Positions 1 to 7,282 of a DNA stretch of 11,426 nucleotides are shown here, piece after piece; the first letter of the stretch is position 1, and each line of letters opens with the position of its first letter. A program made the translations under genes and the position numbers. The notes under the pieces were generated by a model. The model did no database searches. It was not told the origin of the DNA and was given only the letters and a program-made list of their open reading frames with translations. This DNA comes from an uncultured Eubacteriales bacterium (GTDB taxonomy: Bacteria; Bacillota; Clostridia; Lachnospirales; Lachnospiraceae): positions 1 to 11,426 of the forward strand of contig ONWL01000073.1 in assembly GCA_900321525.1 (NCBI GenBank), read 5' to 3'.

Positions 1-908
1 CAGTGGGAAAGACCGCCTTGTCCATTGATCTGGCAAAAGCAGTGAATGGAGAAATTGTCAGTGCGGATTCTATGCAGGTGTACAAATATATGGACATTGG
101 TTCTGCCAAGGTGACAAAAGAAGAGATGCAGGGAGTGCCTCATCATCTGGTGGATGTGATCGATCCGGCAGAAGAATTCAACGTGGTGCGGTTTCAGCAG
201 ATGGCGAAAGATGCCATGGAGAAAATCTATGCCAGAGGTCGGATTCCGGTGATTACCGGAGGAACGGGGTTTTACATCCAGGCATTGGTGCGGGATATTG
301 ATTTTACAGAAACGGCAGAAGATACCCCTTATCGCACAGAACTAGAACAACTGGTCAGGGAACAGGGGGCAGAGGAGCTGCACGCCCGGCTGCAGGCAGT
401 AGATCCCTCTGCAGCAGAGCAGATTCATGCCCATAATGTGAAACGTGTCATTCGGGCATTGGAATATTACCATCTGACAGGGGAACCCATTTCTGCCCAT
501 AATGAGGAACAGAAGCAAAAGACTTCTCCCTACAATTTCGTCTGCTTTGTGTTAAACAGAGACAGAGAGGAGTTGTATCGCAGAATTGAACTGCGGGTGG
601 ACCAGATGCTGGAACAGGGATTACTGGAAGAGGTAAAGAAACTGGCACAGATGGGCTACACCAGAGATATGGTGTCCATGCAGGGACTGGGATATAAGGA
701 GTTGTTAGACTATCTTTCCGGTGTCATTTCTTATGAGGAAGCTATCTATCGGCTGAAACGGGACACCAGACACTTTGCCAAGCGGCAACTGACCTGGTTC
801 AGGCGGGAACCGGATGTGACATGGGTGCAGGTAGATGATGGACGAACCAGAGAAGAGATTCTGGGAGATATGCTGGCGATCTGTCATAGCCATGGCATCC
901 TTCCTTAG
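1..908 (+). CDS. miaA: tRNA dimethylallyltransferase MiaA, 5'-truncated by window edge
   Basis: MiaA transfers a dimethylallyl group to N6 of A37 in tRNAs that read UNN codons; the product is usually methylthiolated afterwards by MiaB. The window opens inside the P-loop: the first complete codons read VGKTALSID, the end of the family's GPTxxGKT motif, so only the start codon and roughly a dozen residues are missing. The GTG at position 3 is an internal valine, not a start. Visible family motifs are SADSMQVYKYMDIGSAK, PHHLVDVIDP, ITGGTGFYIQAL, NVKRVIRALEYY and QGLGYKEL, plus the C-terminal RHFAKRQLTWFRR segment. The C-terminus is complete and ends at TAG. Total length would be close to the usual 310 residues. 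In Firmicutes miaA often follows mutL, which would lie to the left. Identification is secure. Confidence 0.96.
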   Translation, partial: VGKTALSIDLAKAVNGEIVSADSMQVYKYMDIGSAKVTKEEMQGVPHHLVDVIDPAEEFNVVRFQQMAKDAMEKIYARGRIPVITGGTGFYIQALVRDIDFTETAEDTPYRTELEQLVREQGAEELHARLQAVDPSAAEQIHAHNVKRVIRALEYYHLTGEPISAHNEEQKQKTSPYNFVCFVLNRDREELYRRIELRVDQMLEQGLLEEVKKLAQMGYTRDMVSMQGLGYKELLDYLSGVISYEEAIYRLKRDTRHFAKRQLTWFRREPDVTWVQVDDGRTREEILGDMLAICHSHGILP

Positions 909-926
909 AAATAAGGGGGATGGGAT

Positions 927-1064
927 TTGCCAGATGGAGTACATCATAGCAGAGTCATGGGAATCATTGACTGGAAACAAACAGGATTGATTTGTGTAGA
1001 AGCGTCACAAATTGAAGCCGATCAGAGAAATGCAAATAGAAACGCTTTGGAATTGAGGAAGTAA
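927..1064 (+). CDS. possible small protein of 45 aa between miaA and the PLP-enzyme gene
   Basis: A frame opens right after miaA. It can start at TTG 927, which has an AAGGGGG SD-like tract at about 914-919, or at ATG 957, which would give 35 residues. It ends with TAA at 1062-1064, directly abutting the next gene's ATG at 1065, an arrangement typical of translationally coupled genes. The predicted product is hydrophilic, with a C-terminal half rich in Asn, Arg, Ala and Glu, no membrane segment and no cysteine pair. I do not recognise it. Inside it lies a 7-bp inverted repeat (990-996 with 1006-1012). It could be a real small protein, a remnant of a decayed gene or plain spacer; the gap between the neighbours is only 156 bp, so the open frame may be chance. 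Confidence 0.3.
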   Translation: MPDGVHHSRVMGIIDWKQTGLICVEASQIEADQRNANRNALELRK

Positions 1065-2378
1065 ATGAACCAGAAAAATAAAGAAATGTATCAGAAACTT
1101 CAAGTCTCCGAACCGGTATTGGCGTATGGAGAATGGATTTTACAGGATTTAAAACATCGATTTGCAGAGATTGATGAGCGGGCAGAGTATAACCAGATGA
1201 AGGTACTCCATGCCATGCAGAAAAATAAAGTCAGTGAAATGCACTTTGCCGCTACCACAGGATATGGATACAATGATTCGGGCAGAGAGACCTTAGAGCA
1301 GGTATATGCGGATACCTTTCACACAGAGGCAGCATTGGTGCGTCCCCAGATTACATGTGGCACCCATGCGTTGGCAGTGGCACTGTCTGCCATTCTTCGT
1401 CCGGGAGATGAATTGCTTTCTCCGGTAGGAAAACCCTATGATACATTGGAGGAAGTCATTGGCATTCGGGAGTCTCATGGTTCTTTGAAGGAGTTCGGAG
1501 TCAGCTACCGTCAGGTAGATCTGTTGCCAGATGGTGCATTTGACTGGGACGGCATCCGTGCTGCTATCCATGAAAAGACCAAGCTGATCACCATCCAGCG
1601 TTCCAAGGGCTATCAGACCAGACCTACCCTGTCTGTGGCCAGAATCGGCGAGTTGATTGCCTTTGTGAAATCCATCAAGCCGGATGTGATCTGTATGGTG
1701 GACAACTGTTATGGCGAATTTGTAGAGGAAATCGAACCTTCTGATGTGGGAGCAGACATGATCGTAGGATCCCTGATCAAAAATCCAGGGGGCGGTCTGG
1801 CTCCCATCGGAGGATATATTTGTGGTCGAAAAGCGTGTGTAGAACAATGTGCATACCGACTGAGCGCACCGGGATTGGGGCAGGAGGTAGGTGCCAATCT
1901 GGGGCTTTTGCCGTCCTTTTATCAGGGATTTTTCCTGGCACCCACTGTTGTGGCAGGTGCATTAAAGGGCGCAATTTTTGCCGCCAATGTGTATGAAAAA
2001 CTGGGATTTGCCGTAATACCAAATGGAACAGAGTCCAGACATGACATCATTCAGGCAGTAACTTTTGGCACACCGGAAGGGGTCATTGGGTTCTGCACCG
2101 GTATCCAGGCAGCTGCACCGGTAGACAGTTATGTGACACCGGAGCCGTGGGATATGCCGGGATATGATGATCCGGTGATCATGGCGGCTGGTGCTTTTGT
2201 ACAGGGATCTTCCATCGAACTGAGTGCAGACGGTCCCATCTGTCCTCCTTATGCGGTATACTTCCAGGGTGGATTGACCTGGTACCATGCAAAGCTGGGC
2301 ATTTTGAAATCATTGCAGGCATTGGTTGACAAAGGGGTGATTGCAGAGGAAGCATTGTCTGCTGCTATGGAATCATGA
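1065..2378 (+). CDS. PLP-dependent methionine gamma-lyase family protein (YnbB / 'aluminium resistance' type)
   Basis: This 437-residue protein belongs to the fold-type I PLP enzymes related to cystathionine/methionine gamma-lyases, in the subgroup often labelled aluminium resistance protein or YnbB. Family members are presumed to act on sulfur amino acids, but the substrate is not established. Visible features are the N-terminal YGYNDSGRETLEQVYA segment, the cofactor-binding ITCGTHALAVAL region near residues 96-107, Asp213 in VDNCYGEF (expected to contact the pyridine nitrogen), and Lys239 in GSLIKNPGGGLAP, the likely Schiff-base lysine. The start is supported by GAGGAAG about 4 nt upstream of ATG. 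The gene commonly sits beside miaA and radC in Clostridia, as here. A terminator-like structure follows the stop, so it probably ends a transcription unit. The length is normal and the frame intact. Confidence 0.88.
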   Translation: MNQKNKEMYQKLQVSEPVLAYGEWILQDLKHRFAEIDERAEYNQMKVLHAMQKNKVSEMHFAATTGYGYNDSGRETLEQVYADTFHTEAALVRPQITCGTHALAVALSAILRPGDELLSPVGKPYDTLEEVIGIRESHGSLKEFGVSYRQVDLLPDGAFDWDGIRAAIHEKTKLITIQRSKGYQTRPTLSVARIGELIAFVKSIKPDVICMVDNCYGEFVEEIEPSDVGADMIVGSLIKNPGGGLAPIGGYICGRKACVEQCAYRLSAPGLGQEVGANLGLLPSFYQGFFLAPTVVAGALKGAIFAANVYEKLGFAVIPNGTESRHDIIQAVTFGTPEGVIGFCTGIQAAAPVDSYVTPEPWDMPGYDDPVIMAAGAFVQGSSIELSADGPICPPYAVYFQGGLTWYHAKLGILKSLQALVDKGVIAEEALSAAMES

Positions 2379-2396
2379 GACAGCCACTCTTCACGT

Positions 2397-2453
2397 CAGC
2401 ACAGAAGAAAATGTGATCACATTTGTGGAAAAACTGTGTTTCTGCTGTTTTTT
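2397..2453 (+). terminator. imperfect Rho-independent terminator after the PLP-enzyme gene
   Basis: The left arm CAGCACAGAA (2397-2406) pairs imperfectly with TTCTGCTG (2440-2447), and six T residues follow at 2448-2453. A perfect palindrome (2409-2424) lies inside the loop and could form an inner hairpin. CACAG (2400-2404) can instead pair with CTGTG (2434-2438). The T tract and the position 19 bp after the stop codon support a terminator, although the stem has bulges. Confidence 0.55.
2409..2424. promoter_or_regulatory. perfect 16-bp palindrome (TGTGATCACA core)
   Basis: AAATGTGATCACATTT equals its own reverse complement. It lies about 80 bp upstream of the -10 element of the DUF4321/radC promoter and inside the terminator loop. 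It could be a dimeric regulator's operator or simply part of the terminator fold. The TGTGA/TCACA half-sites are closer together than in a classic CRP site, so no regulator is named. Confidence 0.4.
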
Positions 2454-2459
2454 CAAGGG

Positions 2460-2475
2460 AAATTGTATACAATTT
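2460..2475. promoter_or_regulatory. perfect 16-bp palindrome with GntR-like TTGTATACAA core
   Basis: AAATTGTATACAATTT is perfectly palindromic, and its left half supplies the best -35 candidate (TTGTAT, 2463-2468) of the promoter that follows. The TTGTATACAA core resembles operators bound by FadR-subfamily GntR repressors. Binding here would cover the -35 region and block transcription. The regulator is unknown and not encoded in the window; the operator role is inferred from symmetry and position only. Confidence 0.4.
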
Positions 2476-2494
2476 ATCGGAACTATGTTATAAT
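2463..2494 (+). promoter_or_regulatory. promoter for the DUF4321-radC-mreC-mreD-PBP2 unit
   Basis: A consensus TATAAT lies at 2489-2494 with an extended -10 TG at 2486-2487. The -35 candidate TTGTAT (2463-2468) is 20 bp upstream, longer than ideal, so the extended -10 probably carries recognition. Transcription would start near 2501, about 70 nt before the DUF4321 start codon. Confidence 0.65.
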
Positions 2495-2570
2495 AAAAGG
2501 CAATTGCGTTGTTCTGTATTGATGGGAGGTAGAGAACAGGGCAAACCAAAGATTGAGAGGTACATAATAT

Positions 2571-2852
2571 ATGGCAGATGAAGCAAAGAAGTCGGCAAAA
2601 ACAGGACAGTGGATCATTGTCCTGATCGTGGGATTTGTATTGGCTGGTTTTCTATCTTCTGTAGCAAGTGCAAGTGGAATGAACTTTTTGCAGTGGTTAG
2701 ATTATGGCTCTACCTTTGGCACCAGTGCGCCATGTACGATTGATTTGGGTGTCGTCAAGTTTTCGTTCGAATTGACCGTGCGTATCACAGTGGGCAGTAT
2801 TCTTGGCTGCGTATTGGCAACAATTCTATATAGGAAATTCATAGTTCAATAA
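2571..2852 (+). CDS. DUF4321 family small membrane protein
   Basis: This 93-residue protein has a short charged N-terminus (MADEAKKSAKTGQW), a first hydrophobic helix at about residues 13-33, a polar middle segment (LDYGSTFGTSAP), and a second hydrophobic stretch at about 63-85 ending in YRKFIVQ. Two-helix proteins of this kind, usually annotated DUF4321, are typically found just upstream of radC in Clostridia; no function is established. An SD-like GAGAGG lies 10 nt upstream of ATG. It is the first gene after the promoter at 2463-2494 and is followed 60 bp later by radC. The position suggests a link to the cell-envelope genes downstream, but that is inference. Confidence 0.75.
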   Translation: MADEAKKSAKTGQWIIVLIVGFVLAGFLSSVASASGMNFLQWLDYGSTFGTSAPCTIDLGVVKFSFELTVRITVGSILGCVLATILYRKFIVQ

Positions 2853-2912
2853 CCTGTATATGCAGGAAAAGATCCTTTTTTGTACCTGGAGAGTATGCGG
2901 AAAGGATTGGAT

Positions 2913-3608
2913 ATGAATGAATACCATCAGGTGAGAGAAGACAGCAATGTACTTCGCCCATATGAGAAGTGCCTGAAATTTGGGGCGGGGATGCTTAGTG
3001 ATGCAGAGCTGCTGGCTGTCATTTTACGGACAGGTGCGGTAGGGACAGATTCTGTCACCCTTGCATCACAGATTTTACAGCTTGCACCGGGACGAAAGGG
3101 ACTGTCTGGTTTGTATCAGCTTTCTGTGGAGGAACTGTGCTGTCTGAAAGGTGTGGGCAGCGTAAAGGCCATTCAGGTACAGTGTATCGGGGAGCTTTCC
3201 AGACGCATTTCCAAGTCCATTGCGGCAGAGGGAATTTCCATGAATCAGCCGGCGACCATTGCCCAGTATTACATGGAGGATCTGCGGCACTTGACACAGG
3301 AGCATATGTTGTTATTGCTTTTAAACAGCAAGACAAAATTAATCAGAGATATGGTGCTGTTTAAAGGAACAGTCAACGGTGCAATGTTGTCTCCGAGAGA
3401 GGTGCTGATTGAGGCACTTCGCAGCAATGCGGTGTATATGGTATTGCTGCACAATCATCCAAGCGGAGATCCAGAGCCAAGCAGGGAAGATATTGGCATT
3501 ACAAAGCGGATCAAAGAAGCAGGGAAAATTGTGGGCATTCAATTGATTGACCACATTATTATTGGAGATAATCAATATATCAGCTTAAAAGAACGGGGCG
3601 TTTTGTAA
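2913..3608 (+). CDS. radC: RadC family JAB/MPN-domain protein
   Basis: This 231-residue protein has the two-part RadC layout. An N-terminal helix-hairpin-helix region includes LSDAELLAVILRTG (28-41) and LKGVGSVKA (78-86), and a C-terminal JAMM metal-binding domain follows. Metal ligands are visible as His180 and His182 in HNHPSGDPEPS, with Asp193 and the upstream Glu130. Once linked to DNA repair, RadC is not required for it in tested bacteria and its biochemical role is unsettled. I chose ATG 2913 because AAAGGA lies about 9 nt upstream; ATG 2895 has its SD-like bases too close, and a TTG further upstream at 2880 has little support. The stop TAA directly abuts the mreC ATG, so the two genes are probably translationally coupled. 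Confidence 0.93.
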   Translation: MNEYHQVREDSNVLRPYEKCLKFGAGMLSDAELLAVILRTGAVGTDSVTLASQILQLAPGRKGLSGLYQLSVEELCCLKGVGSVKAIQVQCIGELSRRISKSIAAEGISMNQPATIAQYYMEDLRHLTQEHMLLLLLNSKTKLIRDMVLFKGTVNGAMLSPREVLIEALRSNAVYMVLLHNHPSGDPEPSREDIGITKRIKEAGKIVGIQLIDHIIIGDNQYISLKERGVL

Positions 3609-4475
3609 ATGGGAGAGAAACTGAGAGCATTGGTTCTTATGATTAAACCAAAAACCGTGTTATTTGTGATGACATTTGTGTGCATTGGTGTCATAGGAGT
3701 GACATATTTTCATTCGGATACTGCAGTTCCTTTGCGGACAGCAGTGGGATATATTGTTGTCCCCCTGCAAAGTGGTGTGAATAACATCGGTGGTTTGGGA
3801 CAGGCATTTTTGCAAAAGCAGATGGATTTGCAGGATGCAAGGGATACCATTGCAGAGCAGGAGCAAGAGATTGAAGCATTAAAAAGTCAGATAGAACAGT
3901 ATCAGGAGGAAAATGCAGAGGTGAAGCAGCTGCGCAAGCTCTTTGAGTTGTCTCAGACTTATCAGGAGTATGGGACAGTAGGGGCCACTGTTGTGGCAAG
4001 TGATACGAGCAAGTGGTTCAGTCGTTTTACCATAGATAAAGGAAGTGACGATGGTCTGGCAGAAGGAATGAATGTCATTGCAGATGGCGGTCTGGTGGGC
4101 ATCCTCACTCAGGTTTCTGGTAATTTTTCTGTTGTGACATCGATTATTGATAATTCGTCTAATATCAGTGCCATGTCCAGGGAACGCAATGCGCTTTGTG
4201 TGGTATCCGGTGATCTGGAACTGATGCAGGAAGGGCGTATCCGTATGTCGTATGCAGATGTAGACTCTGGGATCAAGGAAGATTCCATCATTGTCACATC
4301 CAATATCAGTGATCTATATCTGCCAGGGATTCTGATTGGATATGCAAAGGATGTGACAGTGGATGCCAATCAGCTGACATTGTCCGGTTATATTGAGCCG
4401 AAAGTGGATTTTTCCTCTTTGAAAGATGTATTGGTGATTTTGACGACCAAGCAGAATGGAGAGGTATCAAAATGA
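3609..4475 (+). CDS. mreC: rod shape-determining protein MreC
   Basis: MreC is the bitopic membrane scaffold of the elongation machinery that links cytoplasmic MreB to MreD, RodA and PBP2 and helps activate side-wall synthesis. The 288-residue product has one N-terminal transmembrane helix (about 14-34), a coiled coil rich in Gln and Glu (about 68-116), and the extracellular beta-barrel domain (about 122-285) with the family segments VVASDTSKWFSRFTIDKGSDDGL, GLVGILTQV and VDFSSLKDVLVI. Its start codon touches the radC stop, and its end overlaps the apparent native mreD start (ATGA, 4472-4475). The length is normal and the frame intact. In many related genomes mreB lies immediately upstream; here it does not. 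Confidence 0.93.
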   Translation: MGEKLRALVLMIKPKTVLFVMTFVCIGVIGVTYFHSDTAVPLRTAVGYIVVPLQSGVNNIGGLGQAFLQKQMDLQDARDTIAEQEQEIEALKSQIEQYQEENAEVKQLRKLFELSQTYQEYGTVGATVVASDTSKWFSRFTIDKGSDDGLAEGMNVIADGGLVGILTQVSGNFSVVTSIIDNSSNISAMSRERNALCVVSGDLELMQEGRIRMSYADVDSGIKEDSIIVTSNISDLYLPGILIGYAKDVTVDANQLTLSGYIEPKVDFSSLKDVLVILTTKQNGEVSK

Positions 4476-4878
4476 AACATGTCATAAACTTTTGCGGGGA
4501 CGGGGAGAAGGTATGGCAACGGGTTTTTTCTGTGGCTTGCTGCTGGACATTTTTTCCGGTGGTGTGCTATGCTTTTATGCCCTGATTTATATGTATATTG
4601 GATATTTGAATGGAATATTGACCAATGTTTTCGTACATGAAACGATCATTCTGCCCATGCTTGTCTGTCTGGTCAGTGAGCTGTTATATCAGGCATATCA
4701 GTATATTTTTGGATTTTTTATCCAGAATAAACTGCAGTTTGTGGCATATTTCAAACAGATTGTGATGCCGGAACTGGTACTGACAGTGACAGCTGCACTT
4801 TTGGGGTATTATGTCATCTTACAGATCAATCAGGCATTAGAACGGGCAGAGCAAAAAGGAGCGAAGAGGTTTGCTTAG
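4456..4878 (+). CDS. mreD: rod shape-determining protein MreD, N-terminally damaged (probable frameshifting deletion)
   Basis: MreD is a polytopic membrane partner of MreC. The frame matches MreD from RGRGEGMATGFFCGLLLDIFSGG onward, through FYALIYMYIGYLNG to the C-terminus, but the first roughly 40-50 residues (one to two membrane helices) are absent. The expected start is visible elsewhere: ATG 4472 overlaps the mreC stop as ATGA, has an ideal GGAGAGG SD 7 nt upstream, and begins MKHVINF, as MreD proteins do. That frame leaves the MreD body and stops at 4583-4585 after 37 codons. A deletion of about 120-130 bp, of length 3n+1, near 4490-4497 would explain this. The frame can also be entered at ATG 4456, inside mreC and lying on the SD itself, or at ATG 4513, which has GGAG 5 nt upstream and gives 121 residues lacking the first helices. 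Whether the protein works is doubtful; an assembly or sequencing deletion is an alternative. Confidence 0.8.
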   Translation: MERYQNETCHKLLRGRGEGMATGFFCGLLLDIFSGGVLCFYALIYMYIGYLNGILTNVFVHETIILPMLVCLVSELLYQAYQYIFGFFIQNKLQFVAYFKQIVMPELVLTVTAALLGYYVILQINQALERAEQKGAKRFA

Positions 4879-7267
4879 AGGTTTTTGGGAAGAAGTAAAA
4901 GAGGGATTGATTCAGTTTTTTACGTCCAGACTGTTGCCGGTGGGACTGTTGTTTGTTGGATTTGGAGCCATATTGCTGTATCGTCATTTTGATCTTCAGA
5001 TCATGCACGGAGATGAATATTATGACGATTATATTGAAATCACACAGACCACAGTGACCACAGATGCCCCTAGAGGGAATATTTTTGACCGGAATGGGGT
5101 ACTGCTGGCGTATAATGAAATTACGTATTCTGTGACCATCAAGGATCTGGGTGTGTATACCAGAAACGGAGAACTGAGCAGTATGGTGTATCGTCTGGTC
5201 AAGCTGTTGGAACGGTTTGACGTGGAAATAGAGTCTCATCTGCCGGTGGTGGTCAATGAGCATGATATGTATGAGTATTCCGGGACAGAGGCACAGGTTC
5301 ATCAGTTTATTCGGGATACGTATTACGATAAAATTGAAAAATTACAGCAAAAGGGAGAAGATCCATACGAATACAGTGCAGAGCAGGTGATGGAGTATAT
5401 TCGAAATGAAAAGTACAAATTCTCCAAGTATCTGACTGGAAAGCGGGGGTTGGCAGATGACAGCCAGATTACCAAGCAGGAGGCATTGGATATTTTCAAT
5501 ATCCGAGCGGCATTGGCTGCCAATTCCTACAAAAGATATGTATCAGCAGTGGTCTGCAAAAATGTGTCTCCGGAATTGCAGGCGGCCATTTTGGAACATG
5601 CCAGTGAAATACAGGGTGTGGAGATTGAGGAAGATACCGTTCGTGTATACCCCTATCCGGAATGTTTTTCTCACATTTTAGGTTATACGGGTGCAGCCTC
5701 AGAAGAGGAGCTTGCTTTGCTGCAGGAGGAAGACCCGTCTTATGAAGCGGGGGATATCATCGGAAAGTCCGGTACCGGTATCGAATGGGTGATGGAAACT
5801 ACATTAAATGGGGTAAAAGGAACCCAGACTATTTATAAGGATAGTACTGGTTTGGTATTGGACACCGAGGAAGAAGAAGAGCCTATTCCGGGAGATGATG
5901 TGTATTTGAGCATCGATGCAGATCTGCAGCAGGCAGTCTATCATATGATCGAGGAGCAGCTGGCAGGTATTATTTATGACCGTTTGATTCAGGAGGATTT
6001 TACGGCAACGGTAGATACTCTGGCAGAAGAGTTTAAGATTCCCATTAAGAATGTTTATTTCCAGATGATCAACAACAGTGTGTTGTCCTATATGGCATTT
6101 GAACGGGATGGGGCATCCGGCACAGAGCGGGGTATTGCAGAAAAATACAATCGGTATTATGAGGAAGTGATTGCCCAGATCAAGCAGGAACTTTTACAGG
6201 AAGATGCAGGACCACAAAATGGACTGTCAGAGGACTTGCAGGAATTGATGTCTTATATTTATGATTTGTTGAAAGAACGAAATATATTGGACAGAAGTGC
6301 CATTGACACAGAATCTTCTATTTACCAGTCCTGGGTAGAAGGAGAGATTGGATTGCGGACATTTTTGCTGTATGGAATTGAGAATCAATGGATTGATTAC
6401 AGTAAAATTGCAACCCAGAACCCTTATACGACCACGGAAGAATTGATGAAGGCACTGGTAGATGACATCCTTGCATTGTTAGAAGTGGATGATGGATTTG
6501 CAAAAGCCTTATATGATGATCTGATCCATAAACAGGTGATCACCGGTTGCGAAATTTGTATTGCGTTGATGGAGCAGGGCAAGATTCCATTGGACACAGA
6601 CATGTACGAAACATTGCTTACAGGAGATGAAGATGATGCATATGAATTTATGCGGGAAAAGATCTACAACATTGAGATCACACCGTCCCAGATTGCACTG
6701 GACCCTTGTTCCGGCTCTGCTGTTGTCACAGATGTGAAGAGTGGAGAATTGCTGGCACTGGTGACCTACCCTGGCTATGATATCAATCGGCTTTCCGGCA
6801 GCATTGACGCAGATTATTACCGACATCTGGTCAATGATCTGTCTCAGCCCTTTTATAACCGTGCCACACAGACCAGATTGTCGCCAGGTTCTACTTATAA
6901 GATGATCACTGGTATTGCAGGAGTGATGGAAGGGGTCATCGGCAAAGATGAAATGGTAGACTGTACGGGTATTTTTGAACCTACCAATCAGAAGTGCTGG
7001 ATTTTCAGAGAGCATGGAGGGGTTCATGGCAATGTAAACCTGGTCTCTGGTCTGGCCAATTCCTGTAACTATTATTTCTTTGAGATCGGCTATCGTCTCA
7101 GTATGGATGAAAATGGAGAGTATAACCAGAAGCAGGGTCTGGACATGTTGGCAAAATATGCATCCATGTTTGGTTTTGATGAAAATACCGGTATTGAGAT
7201 TCGGGAAAATGTATCTCACATTTCAGATGAATCCGTGCTCTCACTACTTTTCCACAAAAATCGATGA
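4871..7267 (+). CDS. mrdA: penicillin-binding protein 2 (class B, elongation transpeptidase), 3'-truncated
   Basis: Class B PBP2 cross-links side-wall peptidoglycan with RodA. The TTG start at 4871 has AAGGAG about 8 nt upstream and overlaps the mreD stop. In order: cytoplasmic tail, one transmembrane helix (about 18-37), and a pedestal/dimerisation domain beginning with TTDAPRGNIFDRNG. From residue 339 comes IPGDDVYLSIDADLQQ, then an acidic insertion of roughly 245 residues (about 365-612), and the transpeptidase core resumes at SAVVTDVKSGELLAL (616 on). The catalytic STYK motif (Ser674, Lys677) and the SCN motif (731-733) are present. The frame follows PBP2 to ISDESVL, where relatives continue into a PSAIGQG-type segment and the KTG motif. 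Here it runs into eight unrelated residues and stops. Without KTG the enzyme should be inactive. The rest is free of stops, so truncation is recent or artefactual. Confidence 0.92.
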   Translation: MLRGFWEEVKEGLIQFFTSRLLPVGLLFVGFGAILLYRHFDLQIMHGDEYYDDYIEITQTTVTTDAPRGNIFDRNGVLLAYNEITYSVTIKDLGVYTRNGELSSMVYRLVKLLERFDVEIESHLPVVVNEHDMYEYSGTEAQVHQFIRDTYYDKIEKLQQKGEDPYEYSAEQVMEYIRNEKYKFSKYLTGKRGLADDSQITKQEALDIFNIRAALAANSYKRYVSAVVCKNVSPELQAAILEHASEIQGVEIEEDTVRVYPYPECFSHILGYTGAASEEELALLQEEDPSYEAGDIIGKSGTGIEWVMETTLNGVKGTQTIYKDSTGLVLDTEEEEEPIPGDDVYLSIDADLQQAVYHMIEEQLAGIIYDRLIQEDFTATVDTLAEEFKIPIKNVYFQMINNSVLSYMAFERDGASGTERGIAEKYNRYYEEVIAQIKQELLQEDAGPQNGLSEDLQELMSYIYDLLKERNILDRSAIDTESSIYQSWVEGEIGLRTFLLYGIENQWIDYSKIATQNPYTTTEELMKALVDDILALLEVDDGFAKALYDDLIHKQVITGCEICIALMEQGKIPLDTDMYETLLTGDEDDAYEFMREKIYNIEITPSQIALDPCSGSAVVTDVKSGELLALVTYPGYDINRLSGSIDADYYRHLVNDLSQPFYNRATQTRLSPGSTYKMITGIAGVMEGVIGKDEMVDCTGIFEPTNQKCWIFREHGGVHGNVNLVSGLANSCNYYFFEIGYRLSMDENGEYNQKQGLDMLAKYASMFGFDENTGIEIRENVSHISDESVLSLLFHKNR
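7238..7245. other. breakpoint: end of PBP2 homology and change in base composition
   Basis: PBP2 reading matches its family up to about codon 790 (near 7240) and then stops matching. Left of this point leucine is mostly TTG and the DNA is moderately AT-rich. To the right, CTG, ATC, GTC and TCC codons dominate and the genes no longer belong to the cell-shape cluster. I see no transposase, integrase, tRNA gene or clear terminal repeat at the point. It may be an insertion or rearrangement boundary or a chimeric join of two Clostridia genomes. Confidence 0.7.
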
Positions 7268-7282
7268 AAAAACGCTTTTTTA

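Noticed and set aside
3..5. GTG as the start codon of miaA
   Set aside because: It encodes the Val of the P-loop VGKT; the true start lies left of the window.
6509..7219. 236-residue minus-strand frame over PBP2
   Set aside because: It is antisense to catalytic PBP2 sequence and its composition (many Cys, His, Ile) looks like a shadow frame.
7248..7256. DnaA-box-like TTTTCCACA (also reversed at 2424-2432)
   Set aside because: Only isolated copies occur, with no dnaA/dnaN context or cluster, so a replication origin is not supported.
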